From: an uncultured Bacteroidales bacterium
Lineage (GTDB): Bacteria > Bacteroidota > Bacteroidia > Bacteroidales > Muribaculaceae
DNA length: 27,714 bases
Direction: 5' to 3'
Assembly (NCBI GenBank): GCA_958418815.1
Contig: CATZGB010000038.1
Location: forward strand, 1-27,714
The notes beneath the pieces were generated by a model, which worked only from the letters and a program-made list of their open reading frames with translations, had not been told where the DNA came from and made no database searches. The position numbers were made by a program, and so were the translations under genes. How positions within the stretch are numbered: the first letter of the stretch is position 1; each line of letters starts with the position of its first letter. Positions 8,045-16,264 of the stretch are shown one piece after another.

Positions 8045-8800
8045 ATGGCAGACCCTAAATTTGTCGCTTTCTCCACCCAGAAAGGTGGAGCGGGCAAAAC
8101 GACTCTGACCGTTCTTGCGGCGAGTTACCTCTACTATGTGAAGGGGCTGAAAGTCCTTGTCGTGGACTGTGACTACCCGCAGTTCAGCATCGAGGAGATG
8201 CGGCAGCGCGACAGAGACCTGATCGAGTGCAGCCCCCAGTTCAAGAAACTCTTTTCCGATAATATGCGCCAGACCAAGCTCGCGCCTTATCCGCTTCTGA
8301 CGGCAAAGCCGGAGGAAGCCATGCGGAAGGTGCGTGAAATCGTCGAGGGCGGCAATGAAATCGACATCGTTTTCTTCGACCTCCCCGGCACGGTCAACAA
8401 CCGTGGTGTCGTAAACATACTCAACTGTATGGATACCGTGATTGTACCTGTGGCCGCCGACAAGGTGATACTTGAAAGCTCGCTCGCCTTCGCCCTGAAG
8501 ATACAGGAGTGGCTCACCACCGGGCGCGCTTCGGTAAAGCAGATGTATATGCTCTGGAATCTTGTCGATGCCCGCGAGAAGACAGACCTCTACGACCAGT
8601 ATGAGGCGGTGTTTGAGGAATACGGGCTTCAGACCATGAAGACGAAGATTCCCGATACCAAGAAGTATCGCCGCGAGGGGTCAAAGACCCTTAACCGCGC
8701 CGTGTTTCGCTCCACGGTTATGCCTCCTGACCGGACGCTACTCAAAGGTACCCGGCTCCCTGAACTTACCGATGAACTCCTCGGCTTACTCAAACTCTGA
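8045..8800 (+). CDS. traA: TraA, ParA-family ATPase
   Basis: A 251-residue soluble P-loop ATPase with the deviant Walker A KGGAGKTT at 13-20, the ParA/MinD/Soj signature. An aspartate-rich VVDCDYPQFS follows near residue 40, and the Walker B-like IDIVFFDLPGTVNN near 110. It is the first gene of the tra operon, as in CTnDOT-type elements, where traA encodes a ParA-like protein. The protein may position the transfer apparatus or the element DNA; no ParB partner is visible, although the two adjacent DUF3408 proteins could interact. The start is supported by the P-loop position and by the leader TCACCACTACATCCA upstream. Only 5 nt separate it from the next gene. Confidence 0.92.
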   Translation: MADPKFVAFSTQKGGAGKTTLTVLAASYLYYVKGLKVLVVDCDYPQFSIEEMRQRDRDLIECSPQFKKLFSDNMRQTKLAPYPLLTAKPEEAMRKVREIVEGGNEIDIVFFDLPGTVNNRGVVNILNCMDTVIVPVAADKVILESSLAFALKIQEWLTTGRASVKQMYMLWNLVDAREKTDLYDQYEAVFEEYGLQTMKTKIPDTKKYRREGSKTLNRAVFRSTVMPPDRTLLKGTRLPELTDELLGLLKL

Positions 8801-8805
8801 CCGCT

Positions 8806-9219
8806 ATGGCAAAGAAGTATGAGTCTGAAATCGACCCCGATGAATTCATCAGGTCTTTCCGGGAGGAGCCCTCCTCACTGTCATCGCTGAACAGGAAGCC
8901 GAAAGAAAGTCCCCTGTCAGATACAGCCGGTTCAACGGGACAGAAAGCGGAATCCGCCTTATCCGTTAAATCAAGTTCTGAGCAATCATCTTCCGATGAA
9001 GAGCGCGAACGACTGTTCAGGGAACGGTTTATAACGAGAACAACTTATCTGCGCCCGCAGGTCAAATTCCTTATGGTGGAGATAGACCCAGTTATAATCG
9101 GCAAGATAAAGAGGCTGATCGCTTTCGAGAACGGTTCTTGTTCCCTCAAATCGTATATCAACAACGTGCTGGCCGCTCACTTCGAGGAGTACGCCGACGT
9201 CATCAACCCCAAACTCTAA
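8806..9219 (+). CDS. traB: DUF3408 conjugal transfer protein (TraB position)
   Basis: A 137-residue protein with a low-complexity serine-rich linker at about 20-65 and a conserved C-terminal half: RERFITRTTYLRPQVKFLMVEIDP, then KRLIAFENGSCSLKSYINNVLAAHFEEY. That pattern matches DUF3408 proteins of Bacteroidales conjugative elements. The C-terminal helices resemble a ribbon-helix-helix DNA-binding fold, so it may act with TraA in a ParA/ParB-like way (inference). It lies 5 nt after traA and 6 nt before the next DUF3408 gene. The symbol is given by synteny with CTnDOT and is less certain than the family. Confidence 0.7.
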   Translation: MAKKYESEIDPDEFIRSFREEPSSLSSLNRKPKESPLSDTAGSTGQKAESALSVKSSSEQSSSDEERERLFRERFITRTTYLRPQVKFLMVEIDPVIIGKIKRLIAFENGSCSLKSYINNVLAAHFEEYADVINPKL

Positions 9220-9225
9220 CCAGCT

Positions 9226-9525
9226 ATGCCCAAATCACCAATTGTCACAATCAATGTGAACCCGGTCGCTGACATTGATGCCAGAGCCGCAGAGGAACGT
9301 AAACGATATGCCGCCAAATTTCTGAAGCCCGGCATTATCAGTTCCCATAACAAAGTGTATATCTACCCCGAAGTACACGCCGTACTCAGCCGAATGGCTG
9401 ACAGATTCCGCAAAAGCGGTATGTCCATCGGCTCATACGTCTCAGAGATAATCCTTGACCACTTCGCCAATAACCGCGAGGTGATGGAAGGTCTGTATGA
9501 CGAAAACAGCCAAAGCCTTTTCTGA
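9226..9525 (+). CDS. traC: Second small DUF3408-like protein (TraC position)
   Basis: A 99-residue protein whose second half (KVYIYPEVHAVLSRMADRFRKSGMSIGSYVSEIILDHFANNREVMEGLY) aligns by eye with the C-terminal half of the preceding gene product: strand, helix, SIGSYVSEIILDHF, acidic end. The two are probably paralogues, the second lacking the serine-rich linker. A ribbon-helix-helix-like DNA-binding role is plausible. The stop overlaps the traD start (TGATG). The symbol is by synteny only. Confidence 0.65.
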   Translation: MPKSPIVTINVNPVADIDARAAEERKRYAAKFLKPGIISSHNKVYIYPEVHAVLSRMADRFRKSGMSIGSYVSEIILDHFANNREVMEGLYDENSQSLF

Positions 9526-10265
9526 TGGAGACGCTGTTGATTATCGCATTGCTCGCAAGCAATGTGTGGCTTATCAGGAAAGTCCTGAAAAAGCCGGAGG
9601 CACCTCCCGCAGGTAAGGAAGATGCAGACACCGTGGAGAATTCCGCGCCGCCAGACCCGGACGGGGTTGCCGAAGCCCCGTCCGAGGTAATCGGCAAAAG
9701 CAATTTCGATGTCGGTCAGTTTATGGATTCTTTCCGGGAGATTGCGAAAGAAGCCGCGACGGAGGTTGCAAAGGAGGTGGTGCCGCTGATAATTAAGGAA
9801 ATCGGCACACCTGCCGATGCCGGATTCCCCGACATTCCCGAAGAAAAGCCGACGGCTCAGATTCCTGTCGATAGACTGGACGAGATATTCTCCACTCATT
9901 CAGTGAGCGAGCTTACGGGAGAGACTCCGCCTCCGGCGGATGCCAATGCCGAGGGCATTGACTTCGACGAGCTGCAATCGACAATGAAGGTGCTGAAAGA
10001 CAAGCCGCACACAGACGAGGACGAGAAGATTGCCCGCCGTGTCCTTCCGGAACTTGAAGGCACGGAGATTATAGAGTATGTCAAACTCGACCCGGTCGTG
10101 CGCAAGCGCATTCTGATGATCGAGTGCCAGCTCCCGGACACGACGGAGGAGAATGACAATCCTCCCGGAAAATCCGAAGATGCCGCGCCGAAGAAAAAGA
10201 TTGTCTTCCATGCCGACATCGACACTACCGATATTGATGCAATCGACTTCAATATCTTTCACTGA
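9525..10265 (+). CDS. traD: TraD, membrane-anchored conjugal transfer protein
   Basis: A 246-residue protein with one N-terminal membrane helix (LLIIALLASNVWLI, about 4-17) followed by a long acidic, proline-rich, probably cytoplasmic region. A conserved middle segment (about 60-130) reads FDVGQFMDSFREIAKEAATEVAKEVVPLIIKEIG. A C-terminal region with DFDELQSTMKVLKDKPHTDEDEKIARRVLPELEGTEI follows. Start overlap with traC (TGATG) indicates translational coupling. It corresponds by position to TraD of CTnDOT-type elements; its biochemical role is not known. Confidence 0.65.
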   Translation: METLLIIALLASNVWLIRKVLKKPEAPPAGKEDADTVENSAPPDPDGVAEAPSEVIGKSNFDVGQFMDSFREIAKEAATEVAKEVVPLIIKEIGTPADAGFPDIPEEKPTAQIPVDRLDEIFSTHSVSELTGETPPPADANAEGIDFDELQSTMKVLKDKPHTDEDEKIARRVLPELEGTEIIEYVKLDPVVRKRILMIECQLPDTTEENDNPPGKSEDAAPKKKIVFHADIDTTDIDAIDFNIFH

Positions 10266-10302
10266 CCACCACTTTATCCACAATCCAAACCCCATTTTAT
10301 TT

Positions 10303-10659
10303 ATGACTGATTTCTTCAAGTCGCTCTACAAACGTATCGTGGAGTTTATGAACGCTCCCGGTATGCGTCGCCCTATGGCGATGATGCTCACACTTTTGCT
10401 GTGTGCAGCCAACCTCTACGCCGCCGGCAACGGTCTGGCGGGTATCAACGAGGCAACCTCGATGATGACCTCCTATTTCGACCCCGCGACGAAACTGATC
10501 TATGCCATCGGCGCGGTGGTGGGTCTTATCGGAGGTGTCAAGGTCTATGGCAAGTTCAGCTCCGGCGATCCCGACACATCGAAAACCGCCGCCTCTTGGT
10601 TCGGTGCCTGTATATTCCTCGTGGTAGCCGCCACAATCCTGCGCTCGTTCTTCCTCTAA
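10303..10659 (+). CDS. traE: TraE, DUF4134, VirB2-like membrane protein
   Basis: A 118-residue protein with an N-terminal segment (MRRPMAMMLTLLLCAANLYAAGN, about 21-43) that looks like a cleavable leader. Two further hydrophobic helices follow (LIYAIGAVVGLIGGVKVYGKF and CIFLVVAATILRSFFL), with the conserved SSGDPDTSKTAASWFG between them. This is the DUF4134 pattern of Bacteroidales TraE, thought to play the pilin-like VirB2 role. A frame extends upstream to 10153 inside traD, but the ATG at 10303 is chosen because it has the correct leader peptide and is preceded by the recurrent CACCACTTTATCCACAATCC element. It ends 13 nt before traF. Confidence 0.88.
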   Translation: MTDFFKSLYKRIVEFMNAPGMRRPMAMMLTLLLCAANLYAAGNGLAGINEATSMMTSYFDPATKLIYAIGAVVGLIGGVKVYGKFSSGDPDTSKTAASWFGACIFLVVAATILRSFFL

Positions 10660-10672
10660 TCCCGCCACGCCA

Positions 10673-10990
10673 ATGGAATATTCTATCAACAAGGGCATAG
10701 GCAGGACGGTGGAATACAAGGGGCTGAAAGCCCAGTACCTGTTCATTTTCGCCGGAGGTCTGATAACCGATTTCATTCTGTTCGTGGTACTCTATATGTG
10801 CGGTGTACAGCAGGGGCTGTGCATAGGCTTCGGTGCCGTGAGCGCGTCGGCTCTGGTGTGGTACACCTTCCACCTTAACGGCAAGTACGGGCAGTACGGT
10901 CTTATGAAACTCACCTCGGTGAAGTACCGCCCCCGCTATATCATCAACCGTCTGCGTGTGCGCAATATAATGAAGGGAGGTCGCAAATGA
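10673..10990 (+). CDS. traF: TraF, DUF4133, VirB3-like membrane protein
   Basis: A 105-residue inner-membrane protein with two membrane helices (YLFIFAGGLITDFILFVVLYMCG and GLCIGFGAVSASALVWYTFHL). A basic C-terminal tail (VKYRPRYIINRLRVRNIMKGGRK) follows. The N-terminus YSINKGIGRTVEYKGLKAQYLFIFAGGL is the recognisable DUF4133 signature. VirB3-like proteins associate with the VirB4 ATPase, here encoded directly downstream with a 4-nt ATGA overlap, consistent with a TraF-TraG complex. Confidence 0.88.
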   Translation: MEYSINKGIGRTVEYKGLKAQYLFIFAGGLITDFILFVVLYMCGVQQGLCIGFGAVSASALVWYTFHLNGKYGQYGLMKLTSVKYRPRYIINRLRVRNIMKGGRK

Positions 10991-13488
10991 GAAATACACT
11001 GAAAGCCACAACGCTGGAATCGAAGTTGCCTTTGCTGGCGGTGGAACACGGCTGCCTCATCTCGAAGGACGCTGATATAACGGTGGTCTTCGAGGTCAGC
11101 CTCCCGGAACTGTTCACCGTAACATCGCAGGAATACGAGGCGATGCACGCCGCATGGTGCAAGGCTATCAAAGTATTGCCGCATTATTCGGTGGCGCACA
11201 AACAGGACTGGTTTGTGTCGGAAAACTATAAACCGGAACTGCAAAAAGATAATTTGAGTTTTCTTGACCGCAGTTTTGAGCGTCACTTCAACGAGCGTCC
11301 GTATCTGGCGCACAAGTGCTACCTGTTCCTGACAAAGACCACAAAGGAGCGTATGCGCCAACAGTCGAATTTCTCCACCCTCTGCCGTGGGCGTATAACA
11401 CCGAAGGAACTCAATCATGAGATGATTGTCAAGTTTATGGAGTCGGTGGAACAGTTTGAACGCATCATCAATGACACCGGGTATATAAAGTTGCGTCGCC
11501 TCTCTGATGATGAACTTGTCGGCACCGAGAAAACTTCCGGACTTATCGAGAAGTATATGTCGCTCTCTATGGAGGATGTGAGCTGTCTGGAAGATATAGA
11601 CCTGTCACCGAAAGAAATGCGCGTTGGTGATAAGATGCTGTGCCTTCACACTCTGTCAGACACGGATGATCTGCCCTCGAAAGTCAGCACCGACAACCGT
11701 TATGAACGCCTGTCAACCGACCGCTCCGATTGCAGATTGAGCTTCGCTTCTCCTGTCGGGTTGCTCCTTCCGTGCAACCACATATACAACCAATATGTGT
11801 TTATCGATGACCATGACGAGAATCTGGCGAAGTTCGAGAAGACAGCCCGAAATATGAACAGTCTTTCAAGGTATAGCCGAAGCAATGCCATAAACAAAGA
11901 GTGGATAGACTGCTATCTGAACGAGGCTCACAGCTATGGTCTTACCTCTGTGCGCTGCCACTGCAATATAATGGCGTGGAGCGACGATGCGGAGGAACTG
12001 CGCCGGATTAAGAATGATGTCGGAAGTCAGTTGGCGACTATGGGTTGTATGCCACGGCACAACACCATCGACTGCCCGACACTGTTCTGGTCAGCGATGC
12101 CCGGCAACGAGGCAGACTTCCCTGCCGAGGAGAGTTTTTATACTTTCATCGAGCCTGCGGTTTGTTTCTTCACCGCTGAAACCAACTACCGCAACAGCCT
12201 GTCACCATTCGGAATAAAAATGGTCGATAGACTGACCGGGAAACCTATTCATCTGGATATATCCGATGAGCCGATGAAGCGCGGTATCACCACCAACCGC
12301 AACAAGTTCATACTGGGTCCGTCGGGTAGCGGAAAGTCGTTCTTTACCAACCATCTGGTGCGCCAATACTATGAGCAGGGCGCGCATATCCTCCTGATTG
12401 ACACCGGCAATTCATACGAAGGGCTGTGCAATCTGATCCATAACAAGACCCACGGAGAGGACGGAATCTATTACACGTACACCGAGGACAGCCCGATTTC
12501 GTTCAATCCATTCTACACCGATGATGGAGTCTTCGATGTGGAGAAGAAGGACTCGATTAAGACACTGCTACTTACACTCTGGAAGTCAGAGGATGACAGA
12601 GTGACAAAGACCGAGAGCGGCGAATTGGGTTCGGCGTTGTCGATGTTCATTGACAAGATGAAGAAAGAACGCGACATCGTGCCATGCTTCAACTCATTTT
12701 ACGAGTTTATGCGCGACGATTACCGTGCTGAAATGGCACAGCGTCCTATTCCCATCTACAAACAGGATTTCGACATAGACAACTTCCTGACCACCCTGCG
12801 CCAGTATTACCACGGAGGAAGATTTGACTTCCTGCTGAACTCCAAAGAGAATATCGACCTGCTGAACAAGCGTTTCGTCGTGTTCGAGATAGATGCCATT
12901 CGCGACAACAAAGACCTGTTCCCGGTGGTAACAATCATCATCATGGAAGCCTTCATCAACAAGATGCGCCGGTTGAAAGGTGTGCGAAAACTTCTTATCT
13001 GCGAGGAGGCTTGGAAAGCTCTCTCTACGGCGAATATGGCTGAGTATATGCGCTATATGTTCAAGACTGTGCGCAAATATTTCGGTGAGGCTGTGGTTGT
13101 CACTCAGGAAGTGGACGATATTATCTCGTCGCCGATTGTCAAGGAAACAATCATCAACAACTCCGACTGTAAAATCCTTCTGGATCAGCGGAAATATATG
13201 AACCGCTTTGACCAGATACAGGAGCTGCTCGGTCTGACCGACAAGGAAAAGGCGCAGATACTCAGTATCAATATGGCAAACAGCCCCAATCGGCTCTACA
13301 AAGAGGTATGGATCGGGCTGGGAGGTACGCAGTCGGCGGTCTATGCCACGGAGGTGTCACCGGAGGAATACCTATGCTACACCACCGAGGAAACGGAGAA
13401 AATCCAAGTCCTTGACCGCGCCCGTCAGCTCGGCGGCGACATCGAAGCCGCAATCAAACAGTTAGCCAACGAAAGGAGAGAGAAATAA
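10987..13488 (+). CDS. traG: TraG, VirB4-family conjugation ATPase
   Basis: An 833-residue cytoplasmic or peripheral membrane ATPase that powers type IV secretion assembly. Walker A is LGPSGSGKS at about 443-451, and Walker B lies in KLLICEEAWKAL in the last third. The VirB4 features VVTQEVDDIISSPIVKETIINNSDCKILLDQ and a LGLTDKEKAQILS segment follow. The N-terminal ~400 residues show the family arrangement (FFTAETNYRNSLSPFGIKMVDRLTGKPIHLD just before the P-loop). Length is normal and the frame is intact. It overlaps traF by 4 nt, and its stop overlaps the region encoding a 44-residue membrane ORF. Confidence 0.95.
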   Translation: MRNTLKATTLESKLPLLAVEHGCLISKDADITVVFEVSLPELFTVTSQEYEAMHAAWCKAIKVLPHYSVAHKQDWFVSENYKPELQKDNLSFLDRSFERHFNERPYLAHKCYLFLTKTTKERMRQQSNFSTLCRGRITPKELNHEMIVKFMESVEQFERIINDTGYIKLRRLSDDELVGTEKTSGLIEKYMSLSMEDVSCLEDIDLSPKEMRVGDKMLCLHTLSDTDDLPSKVSTDNRYERLSTDRSDCRLSFASPVGLLLPCNHIYNQYVFIDDHDENLAKFEKTARNMNSLSRYSRSNAINKEWIDCYLNEAHSYGLTSVRCHCNIMAWSDDAEELRRIKNDVGSQLATMGCMPRHNTIDCPTLFWSAMPGNEADFPAEESFYTFIEPAVCFFTAETNYRNSLSPFGIKMVDRLTGKPIHLDISDEPMKRGITTNRNKFILGPSGSGKSFFTNHLVRQYYEQGAHILLIDTGNSYEGLCNLIHNKTHGEDGIYYTYTEDSPISFNPFYTDDGVFDVEKKDSIKTLLLTLWKSEDDRVTKTESGELGSALSMFIDKMKKERDIVPCFNSFYEFMRDDYRAEMAQRPIPIYKQDFDIDNFLTTLRQYYHGGRFDFLLNSKENIDLLNKRFVVFEIDAIRDNKDLFPVVTIIIMEAFINKMRRLKGVRKLLICEEAWKALSTANMAEYMRYMFKTVRKYFGEAVVVTQEVDDIISSPIVKETIINNSDCKILLDQRKYMNRFDQIQELLGLTDKEKAQILSINMANSPNRLYKEVWIGLGGTQSAVYATEVSPEEYLCYTTEETEKIQVLDRARQLGGDIEAAIKQLANERREK

Positions 13489-13491
13489 TGT

Positions 13492-13626
13492 ATGAAAGTG
13501 AAATCTATAATTTCAGGCATCGTGTCAGGAATACTCGTCTGCCTCGTCCTCCTCCTGACAGTCACCCTTCATCTAATGGCAGTCATAGCCCGTACAATCG
13601 TCGGCATGGCTCACAGAATACGATAA
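13492..13626 (+). CDS. 44-residue single-span membrane protein between traG and traI
   Basis: A short frame in +1 relative to the ATG at 13488 encodes MKVKSIISGI, then a strongly hydrophobic helix (VSGILVCLVLLLTVTLHLMAVIA), then a basic end (RTIVGMAHRIR). A basic N-terminus, one clean membrane span and a basic tail are what a real small membrane protein looks like; the alternative frame from 13488 reads a proline/serine/arginine-rich, unlikely peptide. It starts 4 nt after the traG stop and ends exactly before the traI leader. It occupies the traH position of CTnDOT-type operons, but identity with TraH cannot be shown here. Confidence 0.6.
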   Translation: MKVKSIISGIVSGILVCLVLLLTVTLHLMAVIARTIVGMAHRIR

Positions 13627-13652
13627 ATCCACCACTTTTAATCCGCAATCAA

Positions 13653-14291
13653 ATGAAGCAACTCAAGTTTTTAATCCCTCTTATTGCCCTGTTCCTGATG
13701 CTCGGCACGGGCAGGGCCTCCGCCCAATGGACGGTCATAGACCCGTCGAACATCGCCCAAAGCATCGTAAACAACTCTAAATCACTCGTGCAGGAGTCGC
13801 AGACGGCTACGCACATGGTCAAAAATTTTCAGGAAACCGTGAAAATTTACCAGCAGGCGAAAAAGTATTACGACGCTCTCCAGTCGGTCAATAACCTCGT
13901 CCGTGATGCCCGAAAGGTGCAGCAGACAATCCTGATGCTCGGCAATATCTCCGGATATTACGTCAATAATTTCCAGAAGATGCTGACCGATCCGAACTTC
14001 ACATCGGCTGAACTCTCGGCAATCGCCTCCGGATACACCCGGATACTCGAAGAAGCCAACGGCGTACTCGGCGACTTGAAGCAGGTAGTCAATATCACTA
14101 CGCTGAGTATGACCGACAAAGACCGTATGGATGTGGTGGACGACTGCTACAAGGAGATGAAAAGGCTGAAGAACCTTACCGCCTACTACACAAACAAGAA
14201 TATCAGCGTATCATATCTGCGCGCCAAGAAGAAGGCTGACACACAGCGTGTGGTGGCTCTCTATGGCGACGGCTCTGAAAAATACTGGTGA
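13653..14291 (+). CDS. traI: TraI, DUF4141 secreted conjugal transfer protein
   Basis: A 212-residue protein with a clear signal peptide (MKQLKFLIPLIALFLMLGTGRASAQW, cleavage probably after ASA near 23), so it acts in the periplasm. The mature part is helical: SNIAQSIVNNSKSLVQESQTATHMVKNFQETVKIYQQAKKYYDALQSV matches the DUF4141 family, a VirB5-like position in these operons. A longer frame begins at 13488, but it lacks a signal peptide and covers the 44-residue ORF. The ATG at 13653 follows the recurrent CCACTTTTAATCCGCAATC leader. The stop overlaps the traJ start (TGATG). Confidence 0.88.
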   Translation: MKQLKFLIPLIALFLMLGTGRASAQWTVIDPSNIAQSIVNNSKSLVQESQTATHMVKNFQETVKIYQQAKKYYDALQSVNNLVRDARKVQQTILMLGNISGYYVNNFQKMLTDPNFTSAELSAIASGYTRILEEANGVLGDLKQVVNITTLSMTDKDRMDVVDDCYKEMKRLKNLTAYYTNKNISVSYLRAKKKADTQRVVALYGDGSEKYW

Positions 14292-15307
14292 TGCCTATGT
14301 TGTGCGCTATTGATTTTTCAAACCTCCACACCATACTCCGGTCGCTCTATGACGAGATGATGCCGCTGTGCAGCGATATGGCGGGTGTGGCTCAGGGTAT
14401 CGCCGGATTAGGCGCGCTGTTCTTCGTTGCCTATCGTATATGGCGGTCGCTTGCCGCAGCCGAACCGATTGATGTATTTCCGCTGCTCCGTCCGTTTGTC
14501 ATAGGATTCTGCATAATGTTTTTTCCGTCGGTGGTACTCGGCACCATAAACTCGGTAATGTCGCCAATCGTACAAGGCACGGCTTCGATGCTTGAAGGAC
14601 AGACGCTTGACATGAAGAAGTACCGCGAGGAGAAAGACCGGCTGGAGTATGAGGCGATGATGAACGACCCTTCGACCGCCTATCTTGTTGACGATGCCGA
14701 GTTTGATAGGCAGATTGACGAATTAGGCGTGACGGAGATAGGCACAGCCGCCGGTATGTATATCGAGCGGGGAATGTATAAGGTCAAGAAAGCTATTCAA
14801 AACTTTTTCAGAGAGTTATTGGAAATGTTTTTTCAGGCGGCCTCTCTCACGATTGACACTATCCGCACTTTCTTCCTGATAGTGCTGGCGATACTGGGGC
14901 CGATTTCATTTGCCCTCTCCGTATGGGACGGTTTTCAGTCAACACTGACACAGTGGATTTGCCGCTACATTCAGACTTATCTGTGGCTGCCTGTCGCCGA
15001 CCTGTTTTCAACAATATTGGCGAAAATACAGGTGCTGATGCTCCAGAATGACATTTCGGAACTAACAAACAACCCGAATATCGACCTTGACGGAAGCAAC
15101 ACCGCATATACGGTCTTCATGATCATCGGAATTATCGGTTATTTCACAATCCCCACCGTGGCAGGCTGGATTATTCAGGCCGGTGGCGCAGGTAATTATA
15201 ACCGTGCTGTCAACAATACCGCCATGCAGGTAGGCTCAGGAGCGGCAAGCGTCGGAGGCGCGGTTGCCGGAAATGTCGCCGGGCGCGCTGGCAAACTATT
15301 AAAGTAG
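14291..15307 (+). CDS. traJ: TraJ, polytopic VirB6-like conjugal transfer protein
   Basis: A 338-residue inner-membrane protein with several hydrophobic segments: GVAQGIAGLGALFFVAYRIW, LLRPFVIGFCIMFFPSVVLG, TFFLIVLAILGPISFALSV, TVFMIIGIIGYFTIPTVAGWII. The tail is glycine- and alanine-rich. Sequences such as YIQTYLWLPVADLFSTILAKIQ are characteristic of the Bacteroidales TraJ family, which fills the VirB6 role in the channel. The start is taken as the ATG at 14291 overlapping the traI stop (TGATG); a GTG at 14288 would add one residue. It is followed by traK after 4 nt. Confidence 0.9.
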   Translation: MPMLCAIDFSNLHTILRSLYDEMMPLCSDMAGVAQGIAGLGALFFVAYRIWRSLAAAEPIDVFPLLRPFVIGFCIMFFPSVVLGTINSVMSPIVQGTASMLEGQTLDMKKYREEKDRLEYEAMMNDPSTAYLVDDAEFDRQIDELGVTEIGTAAGMYIERGMYKVKKAIQNFFRELLEMFFQAASLTIDTIRTFFLIVLAILGPISFALSVWDGFQSTLTQWICRYIQTYLWLPVADLFSTILAKIQVLMLQNDISELTNNPNIDLDGSNTAYTVFMIIGIIGYFTIPTVAGWIIQAGGAGNYNRAVNNTAMQVGSGAASVGGAVAGNVAGRAGKLLK

Positions 15308-15311
15308 AATT

Positions 15312-15935
15312 ATGGAGTTTAGGTCATTAAAGAATATAGAGACATCTTTCCGTCAGATACGCCTGTTCGGTATCGTCTTTGTGGCAATGTGTGCCGTGGT
15401 TGTGTCGGTGGCTCTGATTATGGTTTTCAATTTCGCAGAGAAGCAGCGTGAGAAAATATATGTCCTCGACAACGGCAAGTCGCTGATGCTCGCTCTTTCG
15501 CAGGACATGAGCCAGAACCGTCCGGCTGAAGCCCGTGAACACGTGCGCCGATTCCATGAACTGTTCTTCAACCTTTCGCCCGACAAGTCGGCAATCGAGC
15601 ATAACATCAACCGTGCGCTGATTCTCAGCGATAAATCGGCTTACAATTATTACACCGATTTCTCGGAGAAGGGTTACTACAACCGCATCATAGCGGGGAA
15701 TATCAATCAGTTTGTGCAGGTTGACAGCGTGGTGTGCGATTTCAACAATTACCCGTACACCGCCACCACCTACGCCAAGCAGATGATTATCCGTGAGTCG
15801 AATGTGACACAGCGCACACTGGTGACAACCTGCCGCCTCTCAAACGTGTCACGCTCCGACGACAATCCCAACGGATTTATTATTGAAGGTTTCAACATCC
15901 TTGAGAACAAGGATATAATCACCACCAAACGATAA
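15312..15935 (+). CDS. traK: TraK, VirB8-like conjugal transfer protein
   Basis: A 207-residue bitopic inner-membrane protein. A short cytoplasmic N-terminus (MEFRSLKNIETSFRQIRLFG) precedes one membrane helix (IVFVAMCAVVVSVALIMVF, about 21-39). A periplasmic domain follows with YVLDNGKSLMLALSQDMSQNRPAEAREHVRRFHELFFNLSPD, the signature of Bacteroidales TraK. VirB8-like proteins nucleate assembly of the secretion channel. Its stop overlaps the traL start (TAATG), and length matches the family. Confidence 0.92.
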   Translation: MEFRSLKNIETSFRQIRLFGIVFVAMCAVVVSVALIMVFNFAEKQREKIYVLDNGKSLMLALSQDMSQNRPAEAREHVRRFHELFFNLSPDKSAIEHNINRALILSDKSAYNYYTDFSEKGYYNRIIAGNINQFVQVDSVVCDFNNYPYTATTYAKQMIIRESNVTQRTLVTTCRLSNVSRSDDNPNGFIIEGFNILENKDIITTKR

Positions 15936-16264
15936 TGAGTATGATTTCTGGTTTTCGTGCCGCGAGAGACACCGTATATAATAAGGTGTGGCACACCCCC
16001 AAGGGGAGGTTCTCGGCCCGGTTGCGGAAGGTCTGCGACGACCTGCCGCACGGCAAACGGGTGACGGTCGTAGGCGTAATGCTGACCGTGTTTGTCCTGA
16101 TTGCCTTCTTCGTGTTCGGTCACACCTGTTACCACATAGGGATGGGTCAGGCAATGCACCGGATTGAGGTGCGGCACATCCAGCCGCTGGATCTGCCCGT
16201 CCACAAAGTTGAACCCTTAACTTCGACTGTCTATGACAATGCAGGAATGGAAAGCGAGGATTAA
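15935..16264 (+). CDS. traL: TraL, DUF3989 small membrane protein
   Basis: A 109-residue protein with a basic cytoplasmic N-terminus and one membrane helix (VVGVMLTVFVLIAFFVFGHTCYHIGMG, about 45-70). A short extracytoplasmic C-terminus (HRIEVRHIQPLDLP) follows. This is the DUF3989 pattern found between traK and traM in CTnDOT-type elements. The start overlaps the traK stop (TAATG), and the C-terminus overlaps the traM start by 32 nt, implying coupled translation. Specific role unknown; it is presumably a channel accessory. Confidence 0.85.
   Translation: MSMISGFRAARDTVYNKVWHTPKGRFSARLRKVCDDLPHGKRVTVVGVMLTVFVLIAFFVFGHTCYHIGMGQAMHRIEVRHIQPLDLPVHKVEPLTSTVYDNAGMESED

Noticed and set aside
9363..9899. 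178-residue frame opposite traC/traD
   Set aside because: Arginine- and cysteine-rich translation without domain signals, antisense to two operon genes that overlap properly.
10936..11418. 160-residue frame opposite traG
   Set aside because: Antisense to the conserved N-terminus of TraG and lacks any start context.
13488..13652. N-terminal extension of traI
   Set aside because: The extension has no signal peptide, would bury the real one at residue 56, and overlaps a better 44-residue frame.
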